A stretch of DNA of 32,199 nt from a virus. Under the pieces are notes generated by a model. It was given only the letters and a program-made list of their open reading frames with translations. It did no database searches and was not told the DNA's origin. The DNA lies in the IMG/VR virus record IMGVR_UViG_3300042477_000268, positions 1-32,199 of that record. One strand, 5' to 3'. Shown here one piece after another: positions 16,504-25,137 of the stretch (positions within the stretch are counted from its first letter, which is position 1; every line of letters begins with the position of its first letter). A program made the translations under genes and the position numbers.

Positions 16504-17481
16504 TTACTTTAATTTTTTTATCCAATGGTCTACCATTTCATCCATCATACATTCAAATCCTATTGATGGAGTCCATTTAAGTTTATTTTTTGCTTTAGAT
16601 GCATCACCTTTTAGATAATGTAATTCCTCTGGTCTAGAATATTTTTGATTTGTTTTTAAATATTTTTCAAGATCTAGATCCAATTTGTTGAAAACGTAAG
16701 AAACCATTTCTTTTACGCTTCTGGTCATTCCGGTGGCCAAAACATAGTTATCTGGTTTTGATTGTTGCAGCATGAGCCACATACCAAATACATAATCTTT
16801 TGCATGACCCCAATCTCTGTGTGCTTCTAGATTTCCCAAAATCAATTCGTTGGATAATCCCAGTTTGATTTTTGCTGCCTCCAAAGCAACTTTATTTGTG
16901 ACAAAGTTTATACCTCTTCTCGGTGATTCATGGTTAAACAAAATACCAGAACAAACAAATAAGTTATATGATTCGGCGTAATTTCTGCACAAAGTGTGTG
17001 CATATAATTTTGAACAACCATATGGGCTAACTGGAATCATGGGGGTTGTTTCTCGTTGAAACCCATCCTCATCACAAGAATTCCCAAACATCTCTGATGT
17101 GGCCGCATGATATACTTTGGAATGGGGAGAAAATCTTCTAACGGCCTCAAGTACGGCCAAGGTTCCACCGCCATTAACATCCAGTGTGTATTTTGGTAGC
17201 TCAAAGGATATTTGTACGTGGGATTGTGCAGCCAAATGATATATTTCATCGGGTTGCAATTTTTGAATTATCGTTTCGATACTAAGAGGATCTGTTAAAT
17301 CAGCATAATGCAATGTAATTAAGTTATTATCATGTAGATGCTCTATTCTAGTTGTTTGTGATTCTGGAACAGAATTTCTTCTTATAGTTCCATGAACTTC
17401 ATAATTTTTTTCAATTAAAAGTTCCGCCAGATAGGATGCATCTTGTCCATTAGCCCCAATTATCAATGCTTTTTTATTCAT
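16504..17481 (-). CDS. gmd: GDP-mannose 4,6-dehydratase
   Basis: Converts GDP-D-mannose to GDP-4-keto-6-deoxy-D-mannose, the first step to GDP-L-fucose. The 325-residue short-chain dehydrogenase has an NADP-binding loop GANGQDASYLAE (9-20, usual GVTGQDGSYLAE), the IRRNS segment, the catalytic TSEMFG (128-133), Y154-x3-K158 (YGCSK), and the family motifs SPRRGINFVT and HRDWGHAKDYV. It is somewhat shorter than bacterial Gmd (about 345-370). Its partner GDP-fucose synthase is two genes upstream. It has its own promoter, with the -10 box 6 nt before the ATG and no ribosome site. Confidence 0.95.
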   Translation of the reverse strand: MNKKALIIGANGQDASYLAELLIEKNYEVHGTIRRNSVPESQTTRIEHLHDNNLITLHYADLTDPLSIETIIQKLQPDEIYHLAAQSHVQISFELPKYTLDVNGGGTLAVLEAVRRFSPHSKVYHAATSEMFGNSCDEDGFQRETTPMIPVSPYGCSKLYAHTLCRNYAESYNLFVCSGILFNHESPRRGINFVTNKVALEAAKIKLGLSNELILGNLEAHRDWGHAKDYVFGMWLMLQQSKPDNYVLATGMTRSVKEMVSYVFNKLDLDLEKYLKTNQKYSRPEELHYLKGDASKAKNKLKWTPSIGFECMMDEMVDHWIKKLK

Positions 17482-17487
17482 AATTGA

Positions 17488-17515
17488 ATTATACCATATT
17501 TAAACTATTTGACAA
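17488..17515 (-). promoter_or_regulatory. Internal sigma70-like promoter for gmd and the downstream methyltransferase
   Basis: On the minus strand, -35 TTGTCA (17510-17515, 5 of 6 consensus), a 16-nt spacer and a perfect -10 TATAAT (17488-17493), then 6 nt to ATG 17481. The -35 and spacer overlap the end of the upstream gene. The sequence is AT-rich, so chance matches are more likely, but spacing equals that of the promoters at 8013 and 15780. Confidence 0.6.
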
Positions 17516-18290
17516 TAATTTTTGTTTTTTCAAACATAATTTTGTTTTTCCAATATTGAAAAAATAATTTTTCAATATTAAATGGTTTGCTCTTAATTGA
17601 TAGGAATTCATTTTTTAAAAACTCTAAATCTTTTAATTGTGTCCATTCATCAATAAAACAGATTGGTAAATCATCATAAAAACAATTGTTGATTGTTTTT
17701 TTAACTATTGGAATCGATCCAACATAGAGTGTTTCCCAAGTTCTATGACAATCTTCTCCATTACCAGCTGCACTTATTACTAATGGGTGGTTGTATATAT
17801 TCTTCAAATAGTTATCATAAGTGTGGCTTATGTTTTTTCCATATTCTTTTGTCACATAATTTAAATTTTGACAAATTTCATATATTGGTTTTCTTTCGAA
17901 TATGTTTGTTTCGACATTTAAATTTAAATATACCAAATTGTTTTGTAACTTTGGTGATTTTATTATCTCAATAATTTTTTCTCTTTTTCTTGCTTCTTGA
18001 AACCATTGAGAATTTTCTAATCCTATTGGAATAGATTGTATTTTTGGATGTTTGTATTTTACATTCTGTCCAAACCATTTAATTAAATGAGGTGGAGCAA
18101 GATTAAAATTGGCAGAATCATTTCTTGATTGATTATTTTCTATTGCCCCATCGCTATTATGAGATATCAAAATAAATGGATGGGGTGGTGCTTCATTTAA
18201 AAAGAAATAATTTACATCATGTGTGTGTCTATAAAAAACAACATTGTTGTCTGCCAATTCAATAAATTTTTCACCTTGAATAAAATCCAT
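17505..18290 (-). CDS. Exostosin-like glycosyltransferase
   Basis: A 261-residue protein, mostly recognised by the C-terminal nucleotide-sugar-binding block at about 170-198 (PLVISAAGNGEDCHRTWETL then YVGSIPIVKK), which resembles the exostosin/GT47-type motif. I chose ATG 18290, one base after the TGA of the previous gene (TGAAATG), over an in-frame ATG at 18314 lying inside that gene. It probably adds a sugar to the island's glycan. Donor, linkage and acceptor are unknown. Confidence 0.7.
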   Translation of the reverse strand: MDFIQGEKFIELADNNVVFYRHTHDVNYFFLNEAPPHPFILISHNSDGAIENNQSRNDSANFNLAPPHLIKWFGQNVKYKHPKIQSIPIGLENSQWFQEARKREKIIEIIKSPKLQNNLVYLNLNVETNIFERKPIYEICQNLNYVTKEYGKNISHTYDNYLKNIYNHPLVISAAGNGEDCHRTWETLYVGSIPIVKKTINNCFYDDLPICFIDEWTQLKDLEFLKNEFLSIKSKPFNIEKLFFQYWKNKIMFEKTKIIVK

Positions 18291-18291
18291 T

Positions 18292-19146
18292 TCAATCTGG
18301 AACCGGAATTCCATCTTCTTTGAATAATTTTTTCATTTTATCTTCAGCCCAAAGTTTACTAACACATTTATCATATGGATGATTTGCAATTTTATCTTTT
18401 AATTCATGAACATCTTTAAAAAATATACATTCTGGGATATTAGCCTCGTCTTGGTAGAATTCTAGAGTATCATCCCTAACTTGTAAAATAGGAATACAAC
18501 TTGTTAATAGTGCTTCATAAAATCTTGTTGGTATTCCATTGCTATATGTGCTGATAGGACACAATGAAAAACGATATTTACAATAAATATTTAAATATTC
18601 TTGCCAAGAATTATTTAAATTTGTCATAATATCTGTTTGAATGTAGTGATTAATATTGTCTAATACAACTTTTCTCTCGGAGTATACTTGATGTTCATAT
18701 TGGCCTATAAAAAGACATTTATTTTCTTTTTCATTGCATTTAAACATTTCTCCGTAATGCTTTGATATAGGATAGCCAATAATTTTTTTATTTAAAATTT
18801 TAGCATCATTTACATCCCAAACATATTGATGCCAAATTTTAAGCTTTTCTAGAGTTTTTTGTATTTCTAGATTATGTTGGTAATGTGTATTAAATATTTT
18901 TTCTCCACCAATAACAACAACAAATATATTATTAGAATTACAAACATCAATAAATCTTTGATTCCACCATATATCTCTGTGTGGGATAAAATGATCATTA
19001 CCTATAAACAATAAATTTACATCTTCTAAATCATTTACATGATTTATGCATTTAACATTACCATAAAGATTTTTAATAGCATAATAATAATTTTCTATTA
19101 ATAGACTTCTTTGATATGATCTATCACAAATAATTCCAACATTCAT
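18292..19146 (-). CDS. Glycosyltransferase-like protein (exostosin/GT-B type)
   Basis: A 284-residue protein. A Rossmann-like N-terminus (MNVGIICDRSYQRSLLIENY) and a C-terminal donor-site block (GIPTRFYEALLTSCIPILQV, about 204-223) point to a GT-B enzyme related to exostosin-type transferases. The preceding gene's block YVGSIPIV occupies the same place, suggesting the two are distant paralogues. ATG 19146 is 7 nt after the GDP-fucose synthase stop; the upstream in-frame ATG at 19185 is inside that gene. Substrate unknown. Confidence 0.65.
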   Translation of the reverse strand: MNVGIICDRSYQRSLLIENYYYAIKNLYGNVKCINHVNDLEDVNLLFIGNDHFIPHRDIWWNQRFIDVCNSNNIFVVVIGGEKIFNTHYQHNLEIQKTLEKLKIWHQYVWDVNDAKILNKKIIGYPISKHYGEMFKCNEKENKCLFIGQYEHQVYSERKVVLDNINHYIQTDIMTNLNNSWQEYLNIYCKYRFSLCPISTYSNGIPTRFYEALLTSCIPILQVRDDTLEFYQDEANIPECIFFKDVHELKDKIANHPYDKCVSKLWAEDKMKKLFKEDGIPVPD

Positions 19147-19153
19147 AATAATC

Positions 19154-20098
19154 TCAATTTCTTTGATATGTTTTTCTATTTTCAAGATACCATTTAATTG
19201 TGGTGTTCAACCCATCTTCCAAAGATATTTTGGATTTCCAACCAAGTTTATTAATTTTTTCATAGCAAAGCTTTCTCAATGGTGTTCCATTTGGCTTTGT
19301 TGTGTCCCACAAAACATCCCCCTCAAAGTTTAATTTAGCTTTAATAGAAAGAACTAAATCTTTGATTGTTATTTCGTTGTCGGATCCAACATTTATTGTT
19401 TCTGGATCATTGTGTGTATTCATAAAAAATACACACGCATCAGCCAAATCATCACAATATAAAAATTCTCTTGTTGGGCTTCCATCACCATAGCATGTAA
19501 TAGATTTTTCTCCATTGTCTTTGGCATTTAAAAATTTTCTAATAATTGCTGCTATGACGTGACATTGATCCAAATTAAAATTATCATTTATGCCATATAA
19601 ATTTGTAGGCATCAAAGATATGGTGTTAAATCCATATTGCTTTGTGTAATACTGACACATTTTTAAACCTGCAATTTTTGCAATCGCATAAGCCTCGTTT
19701 GTTGGTTCTAAAGTATCAGTTAAAAGATATTCTTCTTTTATTGGTTGTGGTGTTATTTTTGGATAGATGCAAGCAGAACCCAAAAACAATAACTTTTTTA
19801 CTCCATTGATATATGAATTATGTATTACGTTATTTTGAATTTGTACATTGTCGTATATAAATTCTGCTGGAGCTCGGTTGTTGTAACTAATTCCACCAAC
19901 CTTTGCAGCACTCAAAAATACATATTCGGGTTTCTCTTCTTTAAAAAATGTTTCAACATCTCTTTGATTTCTTAAATCTAACTGTTGTTTAGTTTTTAAA
20001 AGAAGATTATTATAACCATCTTGTTGTAATTTTCTAGTAATCGCTGAACCTATCATACCTTTATGGCCAGCAACAAATATTTTTGCACTTTTATCCAT
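19154..20098 (-). CDS. fcl: GDP-L-fucose synthase
   Basis: Epimerises and reduces GDP-4-keto-6-deoxymannose to GDP-L-fucose with NADPH, completing the pathway begun by Gmd. The 314-residue protein shows the NADP loop AGHKGMIGSA (10-19), AAKVGGI, the active-site GSACIYP with Ser108 and Cys110, Tyr137-x3-Lys141 (YAIAKIAG), His180 (QCHVIAA) and the MPTNLYG and GSPTREFLYCDDLADA motifs. These correspond to the catalytic Ser, Cys, Tyr, Lys and His of the E. coli enzyme, so activity is expected. AAGGAAA lies just upstream of ATG 20098. Confidence 0.95.
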   Translation of the reverse strand: MDKSAKIFVAGHKGMIGSAITRKLQQDGYNNLLLKTKQQLDLRNQRDVETFFKEEKPEYVFLSAAKVGGISYNNRAPAEFIYDNVQIQNNVIHNSYINGVKKLLFLGSACIYPKITPQPIKEEYLLTDTLEPTNEAYAIAKIAGLKMCQYYTKQYGFNTISLMPTNLYGINDNFNLDQCHVIAAIIRKFLNAKDNGEKSITCYGDGSPTREFLYCDDLADACVFFMNTHNDPETINVGSDNEITIKDLVLSIKAKLNFEGDVLWDTTKPNGTPLRKLCYEKINKLGWKSKISLEDGLNTTIKWYLENRKTYQRN

Positions 20099-20107
20099 TT
20101 GATTTCC

Positions 20108-20878
20108 TTATAAAGACCTTCTATATGCCTGAGAACTGACGATATGATATTGATTATTTTTCAAAAACATCAACTCATCAACTGATGGAACTCTGTCAAT
20201 ATCAACAATTTTTATTTCTTTTTCACAACAAATATTGTTGTGCATTTTAAACACCCAATTTCCATATAAATCATATTCAGAAAAATTGGAATGTTCATTC
20301 CAATCTAAAGTATCTATAATAGATATATCCCATTTTTTAGAATTTATTGATTCAATATGTTGTTTTAATTCCTTTACGTATTTTTTATTTAAAATCATAT
20401 GATGATTTATAAAGGAAAACCCCGAATTGGTTTCTTCTTTCATTAACCTTGAATACTGATTCCTGTAGGGAGTATGATATTCTCCTGTATATGCTTTTGC
20501 GTATGGAAATTCATCTTTTTGCGTGTTTTCATATGGATTATTAACAAAGATAATATCAGCATCACATATTAAATAAGTTTCATTCAATGATGTAATGTAA
20601 TCGTTTGCGCCCAATTTTAAAAATTGTTGATATAACCAACCAGCTCTATGTGATACATTTTCATTTTTTTCTTTCCATTGCTTTTTTATATCTTCTAATT
20701 TTATAATACCGTTAATATCATTTTCATGAATAAATGTGGTATTTTCAATATTAGGGTTTTCAGATCCAACTATATAAATGTTTTCAACATTTAAAATATA
20801 TTTTAAAGACTCACAACCATACTTTAAAATTGGAGCATCTTTAATGTGAAACGGTATTACTGCATCTGTGATATTCAT
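20108..20878 (-). CDS. Glycosyltransferase, DUF6492-like
   Basis: A 256-residue protein with a GT-A-like core: AGWLYQQFLKLG (79-90) followed by the DxD motif in YLICDADIIF (DAD at 106-108) and a later block SGFSFINHHMILNKKYVKEL. This combination recalls the DUF6492 family of putative glycosyltransferases. It starts 4 nt after the FkbM gene stop. The donor sugar is not predictable. Recognition is from memory of the motif pattern. Confidence 0.7.
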   Translation of the reverse strand: MNITDAVIPFHIKDAPILKYGCESLKYILNVENIYIVGSENPNIENTTFIHENDINGIIKLEDIKKQWKEKNENVSHRAGWLYQQFLKLGANDYITSLNETYLICDADIIFVNNPYENTQKDEFPYAKAYTGEYHTPYRNQYSRLMKEETNSGFSFINHHMILNKKYVKELKQHIESINSKKWDISIIDTLDWNEHSNFSEYDLYGNWVFKMHNNICCEKEIKIVDIDRVPSVDELMFLKNNQYHIVSSQAYRRSL

Positions 20879-20882
20879 CTTA

Positions 20883-21515
20883 TTATATCCTTGTATTTAC
20901 AAATAAAGCATCACCAAATCCACCATAAGATTCTGTTTCAACATGCTTGAATCCGTTATTTTCAAGATATTGTTTATATTCTTCAAACAATATATCACTG
21001 TAATAAAAAGAGTGAAATGATACTTCGCTTATAATATTTTTTACAAATTTTATATTTTCAAATAAACCATCTAAAGCAATTTTTTCATATCCCTGTAAAT
21101 CTAAACACAACAAATCTATTTCGGATATTTTGTTCTCATCCATAAAAGACTTTAGTGTTTTGCATGGGACAGTTATTTTTTTCTGAATGTAATTAACTTG
21201 ATCTCTGTGAAAAAGAGCAGACGAGGCTCCAATATTTTTGTCTGTGCTTTTTTCCATATCCGTTGCATAAAAATCAATAGAGCCATTATGGTTACTGACT
21301 GCATATTCCATTAAAACAATATCCTTTTGATCTTTTATGTTTTTTTTACAAACTTGAATAGATTCTGGATTACATTCAAATGAATATATTTTATTTGGTT
21401 TATAGTAATTCAACATCTGAATTGCATCCAAACAATCTCTGGATCCACATTCTACAATAATAGAAAGCGGTGTTTTAATATGTTGTGTAAATTTTTGATT
21501 TGTGTAACTAGACAT
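20883..21515 (-). CDS. FkbM-family methyltransferase
   Basis: A 210-residue SAM-dependent methyltransferase. Motif I is VECGSRD (21-27), followed by the acidic SFECNP (45-50), YAVSNHNGSIDFY, and the family hallmark IDLLCLDLQGYEKIALDG (133-150, equivalent to the usual D-x-L-K-x-D-V-E-G-x-E). FkbM enzymes methylate hydroxyls of small molecules and sugars, so a methylated sugar in the glycan is inferred. Its ATG overlaps the previous stop as TAATG. Confidence 0.85.
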   Translation of the reverse strand: MSSYTNQKFTQHIKTPLSIIVECGSRDCLDAIQMLNYYKPNKIYSFECNPESIQVCKKNIKDQKDIVLMEYAVSNHNGSIDFYATDMEKSTDKNIGASSALFHRDQVNYIQKKITVPCKTLKSFMDENKISEIDLLCLDLQGYEKIALDGLFENIKFVKNIISEVSFHSFYYSDILFEEYKQYLENNGFKHVETESYGGFGDALFVNTRI

Positions 21516-22366
21516 TATAAAAATAAACCAGTTTGTTTTGAGTGTATGTGTAGATTATTTATCTTGATTTTTTGACCTTCGTATTTTAAATACGGCATTT
21601 TATCTTCCATAAAAACTTTAATTTTCTCTAAACTAATCCACTTTCCTATTTCTTGATGTGTTCCAAACCATCCGGGTGTTTTTTCACTGAATGTTCCACC
21701 CAAATATTGTCCATACGAAGATGGATCAAAAACTGAATTAAACTTTTTAAAATATTTTGAGTAGCGTTCTTCCACCAAGGTATCTGGCAAAATCGGAAGA
21801 AAGTCATTTAAATTAGATTTAGATATTAACTGCATTTCATTTGGAAATCCTCTATAATTTGAATGAAGATATCCAAAACCTTTTTTTAATTCATTTTCAA
21901 TAAAATTTATTAAATTTGTTAAAGAATCATAATTTTTTATGAAAGACATACCCATTACAATCTCATCAGCATTGTGAGCTGTAACAGCATATTTCATGTT
22001 ACATTCATTAATGGTTTGTACTATTGATTCTGGATTTTCATATAACAATACATCATTGTCAAAATGCAATACATCTTCTAAATTAAACTCTTGTACAGCT
22101 TGTTTGATGTAAAACATTCTAAAACAAGAAGATTTCCAAAGGTGACCAAAACTCAAATCATTATTGAAATAGTCTATTTGATTCAGCCAATTCAATGTAT
22201 CATATTTTGTAATGTTGATTGTTTTTAAATTTAAAATGCCCGGATCAATGTTCGTATCTGTAAGCAAATAGATTGGAATAGAGGAAATGGACCTTATTTT
22301 TGTTACACAATCCTTTAAATGTTGGGGAATCGGCGTAATGCTGTGAAATAGTACAATCGATGACAT
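21515..22366 (-). CDS. GT-A fold glycosyltransferase
   Basis: A 283-residue protein with a nucleotide-sugar-binding core: SIVLFHSITP near the N-terminus, SSCFRMFYIKQAVQEF before the acidic motif, and VLHFDNDVLLY (DND about 103-105) that should bind the metal and nucleotide. A WFGTHQEIGKW block lies near the C-terminus. ATG 22366 overlaps the fucosyltransferase stop as TGATG; an upstream in-frame ATG at 22381 is inside that gene. Family and sugar are not assigned. Confidence 0.7.
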   Translation of the reverse strand: MSSIVLFHSITPIPQHLKDCVTKIRSISSIPIYLLTDTNIDPGILNLKTINITKYDTLNWLNQIDYFNNDLSFGHLWKSSCFRMFYIKQAVQEFNLEDVLHFDNDVLLYENPESIVQTINECNMKYAVTAHNADEIVMGMSFIKNYDSLTNLINFIENELKKGFGYLHSNYRGFPNEMQLISKSNLNDFLPILPDTLVEERYSKYFKKFNSVFDPSSYGQYLGGTFSEKTPGWFGTHQEIGKWISLEKIKVFMEDKMPYLKYEGQKIKINNLHIHSKQTGLFL

Positions 22367-23157
22367 CAGATTATTTCCCATCCATCACAATAAATGTCGT
22401 GATGTTTCCCTTGAATGTGGCTTGCACTTCCAAACCATTTTTCAGGTGCAATGGTTTTTTTAGAGTCTGCTAACCATGCACCCCACCAACTAAAAGAGCT
22501 ATTTGCAATTACATGATAAGAACACTTGCTCATTATGCACATGTCCACAAATTTATTTCCTGTATTCAAATACAGGACATCTCTATTAGCAAATTGATCT
22601 TTAAAAATTTGTTGTGCTAATACAACGTCGTCGGTAAAAACACATATAGAACTTTCTTTTGGTAAAAGATTTAATGCCTTTTCATAATATTGATTATCAC
22701 AAACTGGGTGGTGATTTTGTAACATTACGTAATCACCCAAACGAATGTGTAATGAAATTGGGTCAACTAAATTAGAAATCAATTTAGTTGATTCGGATTG
22801 TATACTTTCATTAAATGTAAATTCTTCTTTAACTTTATCTTTACAATGTTTAAAATACTTTTCTGACTGAAAATAACCACAAAAATCTGTGCTATCTGGA
22901 ATATTAAAAAAGTTAGAATTAAATACCCAATCAGGATCTAAAATATAATGTTGACACATGTAAGATGATGAATCTTTTGCAGTCAATTTGTCAAAACAAT
23001 CTGGAAGACAAAAATGCTTGTACTCGTCAGAACTTTTATTTGAGTATGAAACTCCAAATTCATAATTGTTTTTTGTTGCAATACCAACCAAAAATGCGTA
23101 TTGAAACATTTGGTTTCCCATTCTGCCGTTTCTTCCTATATTACTAAATGTTATCAT
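22366..23157 (-). CDS. GT11 alpha-1,2-fucosyltransferase-like enzyme
   Basis: Transfers L-fucose from GDP-L-fucose, the product of the two sugar-nucleotide genes in this island. The 263-residue protein has the GT11 signatures: GRMGNQMFQYAFLVG near the N-terminus (about 11-25), HIRLGDYV (137-144, usually H-x-R-R-G-D-Y with Leu here in place of the second Arg), CVFTDD, and SSFSWWGAWLA (220-230). Alpha-1,2 linkage is the family norm but not provable. The start overlaps the previous stop as ATGA. Confidence 0.9.
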   Translation of the reverse strand: MITFSNIGRNGRMGNQMFQYAFLVGIATKNNYEFGVSYSNKSSDEYKHFCLPDCFDKLTAKDSSSYMCQHYILDPDWVFNSNFFNIPDSTDFCGYFQSEKYFKHCKDKVKEEFTFNESIQSESTKLISNLVDPISLHIRLGDYVMLQNHHPVCDNQYYEKALNLLPKESSICVFTDDVVLAQQIFKDQFANRDVLYLNTGNKFVDMCIMSKCSYHVIANSSFSWWGAWLADSKKTIAPEKWFGSASHIQGKHHDIYCDGWEII

Positions 23158-23915
23158 AATGTCACCGGGTGTTTTATCATAATGTAATCATTGTACTTTT
23201 TGTCAGCTCTTTCTATAAAATCATAAAAATAAGTTTCATCATCCTTGGTTTGTATTTGTTCCCACAAACCAAGCTTACAATTAAACAAAAGATTCATTAT
23301 TGCTTGTTCATTTGTCTTTGTATTTATATACTTATTTCCCAAATCCAGTAATTTATTTACTGTAGTATAATCTATTATCTTTGTGTCATACAAATACATA
23401 GTTGTCTGGAAATAATCGACATCAAGATTGTATATTGAATTTAATTCGTTATATAGATTCTTAAATCTATTTGATTCAAATTGGCAACTTAGTTTATTTT
23501 TATATTCTGGATATGAATCTGAGTGAGCTAAAAATTTATTTGTACAATCTAGATTTAAAATTTTATCAATTGGTTTTGAAATTATCATACCAGCGTCGAT
23601 TAAAAGACATTTGTTCCATTTTTTAAAGTAAGTATCAAATGAATGTATTTTATGCCATTGAAATCTTCTGTATAAATCACGACCATCTGATGTAGATACT
23701 CCACCCAATTTAGGTAATACATTCGACCAATCAATCGTGGGAAAATATTTTATTATTGTTTTTGGATCATCTGATGTAAGATGCTTCAAGTCATCTCCAA
23801 CCATTAAAACAACATCGCCACTGTAATTACCGACATACCGTAATTGGCTGATTGTCATTTCTGCTTGATTTAAATAATTTTTATCACAAAAAGTTATTAC
23901 ACAAGTATTGTTCAT
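23154..23915 (-). CDS. Glycosyltransferase, GT8-like
   Basis: A 253-residue protein with a GT-A-like start (NNTCVITFCDKNYLNQAEMT) and the block NKCLLIDAGMIISKPIDKIL (about 101-120), which sits where GT8 enzymes have DxD. Here the motif reads D-A-G, so the second acidic residue is missing and metal binding may be altered. A TTG 6 nt upstream of ATG 23915 is not needed as start. It follows the GT25-like gene by 2 nt. The call is by pattern and context. Confidence 0.6.
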   Translation of the reverse strand: MNNTCVITFCDKNYLNQAEMTISQLRYVGNYSGDVVLMVGDDLKHLTSDDPKTIIKYFPTIDWSNVLPKLGGVSTSDGRDLYRRFQWHKIHSFDTYFKKWNKCLLIDAGMIISKPIDKILNLDCTNKFLAHSDSYPEYKNKLSCQFESNRFKNLYNELNSIYNLDVDYFQTTMYLYDTKIIDYTTVNKLLDLGNKYINTKTNEQAIMNLLFNCKLGLWEQIQTKDDETYFYDFIERADKKYNDYIMIKHPVTL

Positions 23916-23917
23916 AT

Positions 23918-24514
23918 TCAACCTATTTTAAAATTTGTATAAAAACTGTTTTTTTCACAATTTTGATAATACAAAGGTCTTTTTAAAGCATATGTTTTAT
24001 TCTTCAACTGCATTAAAGCATAATGCTCATCAAATGGTCTTCCAGTTTCGAACATGTGTCGTAAAATTCCATCATAAAATTGTTTTGCCAAAGTTTTATT
24101 TGGATAATAAATTGCATGAGCAGATGTCATGTATTTTACAACACATGTATTATCGTTGTTTTCTTCAAAAACAACTCCCATGTGCTCTGATTGCCCATTT
24201 TTTAATCCCCAAGAAGACACTCCCAAATATGTTATTCCATCATCAGGAATATCGATTGTTACTTGTCCCCATTCACTTGGAGCTACGTCGTCTTCTAGTA
24301 CAATACAAGGATAATTTGCCTGATCAAGTGTCATGTAATGTGAAAGTCCACAGCCAATCCAGTATGGAAATTTATTTCTTACATCAACAGCATTAAAAAA
24401 ATGCCATTGCTTTATTCCCATCATGCGCAACATTTCTAGAATTTTTTTTCTTCTCTCAACTACATCATGCAAAGAAATTACATATGTGTTTATTTCTCTT
24501 ATGTCAACTTCCAT
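23918..24514 (-). CDS. Glycosyltransferase, GT25-like
   Basis: A 198-residue protein. INTYVISLHDVVERRKKI near the N-terminus, GLSHYMTLDQANYPCIVLED (56-75) and EDD (74-76) match the LPS-type GT25 pattern of Y-V-I-S-L-x-x-x-x-x-R-R, S-H-Y/L and L-E-D-D. ATG 24514 was chosen because the predicted domain starts there; the start lies 11 nt inside the GT32 gene. The longer frame from 24592 would sit wholly within that gene. It would add a hexose, with donor unknown. Confidence 0.7.
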   Translation of the reverse strand: MEVDIREINTYVISLHDVVERRKKILEMLRMMGIKQWHFFNAVDVRNKFPYWIGCGLSHYMTLDQANYPCIVLEDDVAPSEWGQVTIDIPDDGITYLGVSSWGLKNGQSEHMGVVFEENNDNTCVVKYMTSAHAIYYPNKTLAKQFYDGILRHMFETGRPFDEHYALMQLKNKTYALKRPLYYQNCEKNSFYTNFKIG

Positions 24515-25124
24515 ATTCAAATCCCGTATTTGGTGTACTCCCCCAATATTGTCTGGCATAGATTTTATCTGTTCCAGTGTATTCAACTCCACTGTAATGC
24601 TTTGGTATAAAGTACCAACTTGGATAAACTGTTATCGGATAAACATTTAAGTAAACAGTATTTGTTAAAAGCAATGGTCCCGTAATGGCCCATGTTTCAA
24701 GTGGATGATAACTCATATTTTCATATGTCGAAATCCGTTTCATTATGAGCTTCATCAAACGACAATCTTTTACAGATGCCAAATATCCATTTGACATTAG
24801 CCCTTTTCGGCATTCTTCGTTTTCCCAGCAGCAGAAAGAATCATTCTCAAGAAGATAATCATCCAATAAATTTACACATTCTGCATCTGCATCAATAAAA
24901 AAACCACCTTCATCATGAAGGAGTTGATAACGCAAAATATCTGCTTTTCCCGGAAGTGATGGACAAAGATCAAATTGTTTTTTGCATTTTATTTCTGGTA
25001 AGTTATCATCAGTCCATAACTTATGTTGCCAAGAAGGATTTTTGTCTATCCAAGATTGTATAAATTTTTGTGGGCGTTTTGACTGGTCGCCTAACCAAAT
25101 TTGATGAATAATTTTTGGGATCAT
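24504..25124 (-). CDS. GT32-family glycosyltransferase, first gene of the glycosylation island
   Basis: A 206-residue protein with the classic GT32 (Och1/capsular type) start MIPKIIHQIWLGD, then SWIDKNPSWQHKLWTDD, the helix GKADILRYQLLHDEGGFFID (59-78) and the DxD at 78-80 (DAD). Enzymes of this family add alpha-linked hexoses. It leads the leftward operon from a promoter back-to-back with that of uvsY. ATG 25124 has only a weak GAG ribosome site. Confidence 0.85.
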   Translation of the reverse strand: MIPKIIHQIWLGDQSKRPQKFIQSWIDKNPSWQHKLWTDDNLPEIKCKKQFDLCPSLPGKADILRYQLLHDEGGFFIDADAECVNLLDDYLLENDSFCCWENEECRKGLMSNGYLASVKDCRLMKLIMKRISTYENMSYHPLETWAITGPLLLTNTVYLNVYPITVYPSWYFIPKHYSGVEYTGTDKIYARQYWGSTPNTGFEYGS

Positions 25125-25137
25125 AAGTACTCACAAT

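Noticed and set aside
18290-18314. Upstream in-frame starts for several island genes (18314, 19185, 22381, 24592, and TTG starts at 16525 and 23921)
   Set aside because: They lie within the preceding gene, while a later ATG sits at or next to the previous stop (TGATG, TGAAATG) or, at 24514, at the start of the conserved GT domain.
23321-23328. Perfect TATAAATA on the minus strand
   Set aside because: It lies inside the GT8-like coding sequence, far from any gene start, in AT-rich DNA where chance matches are expected.
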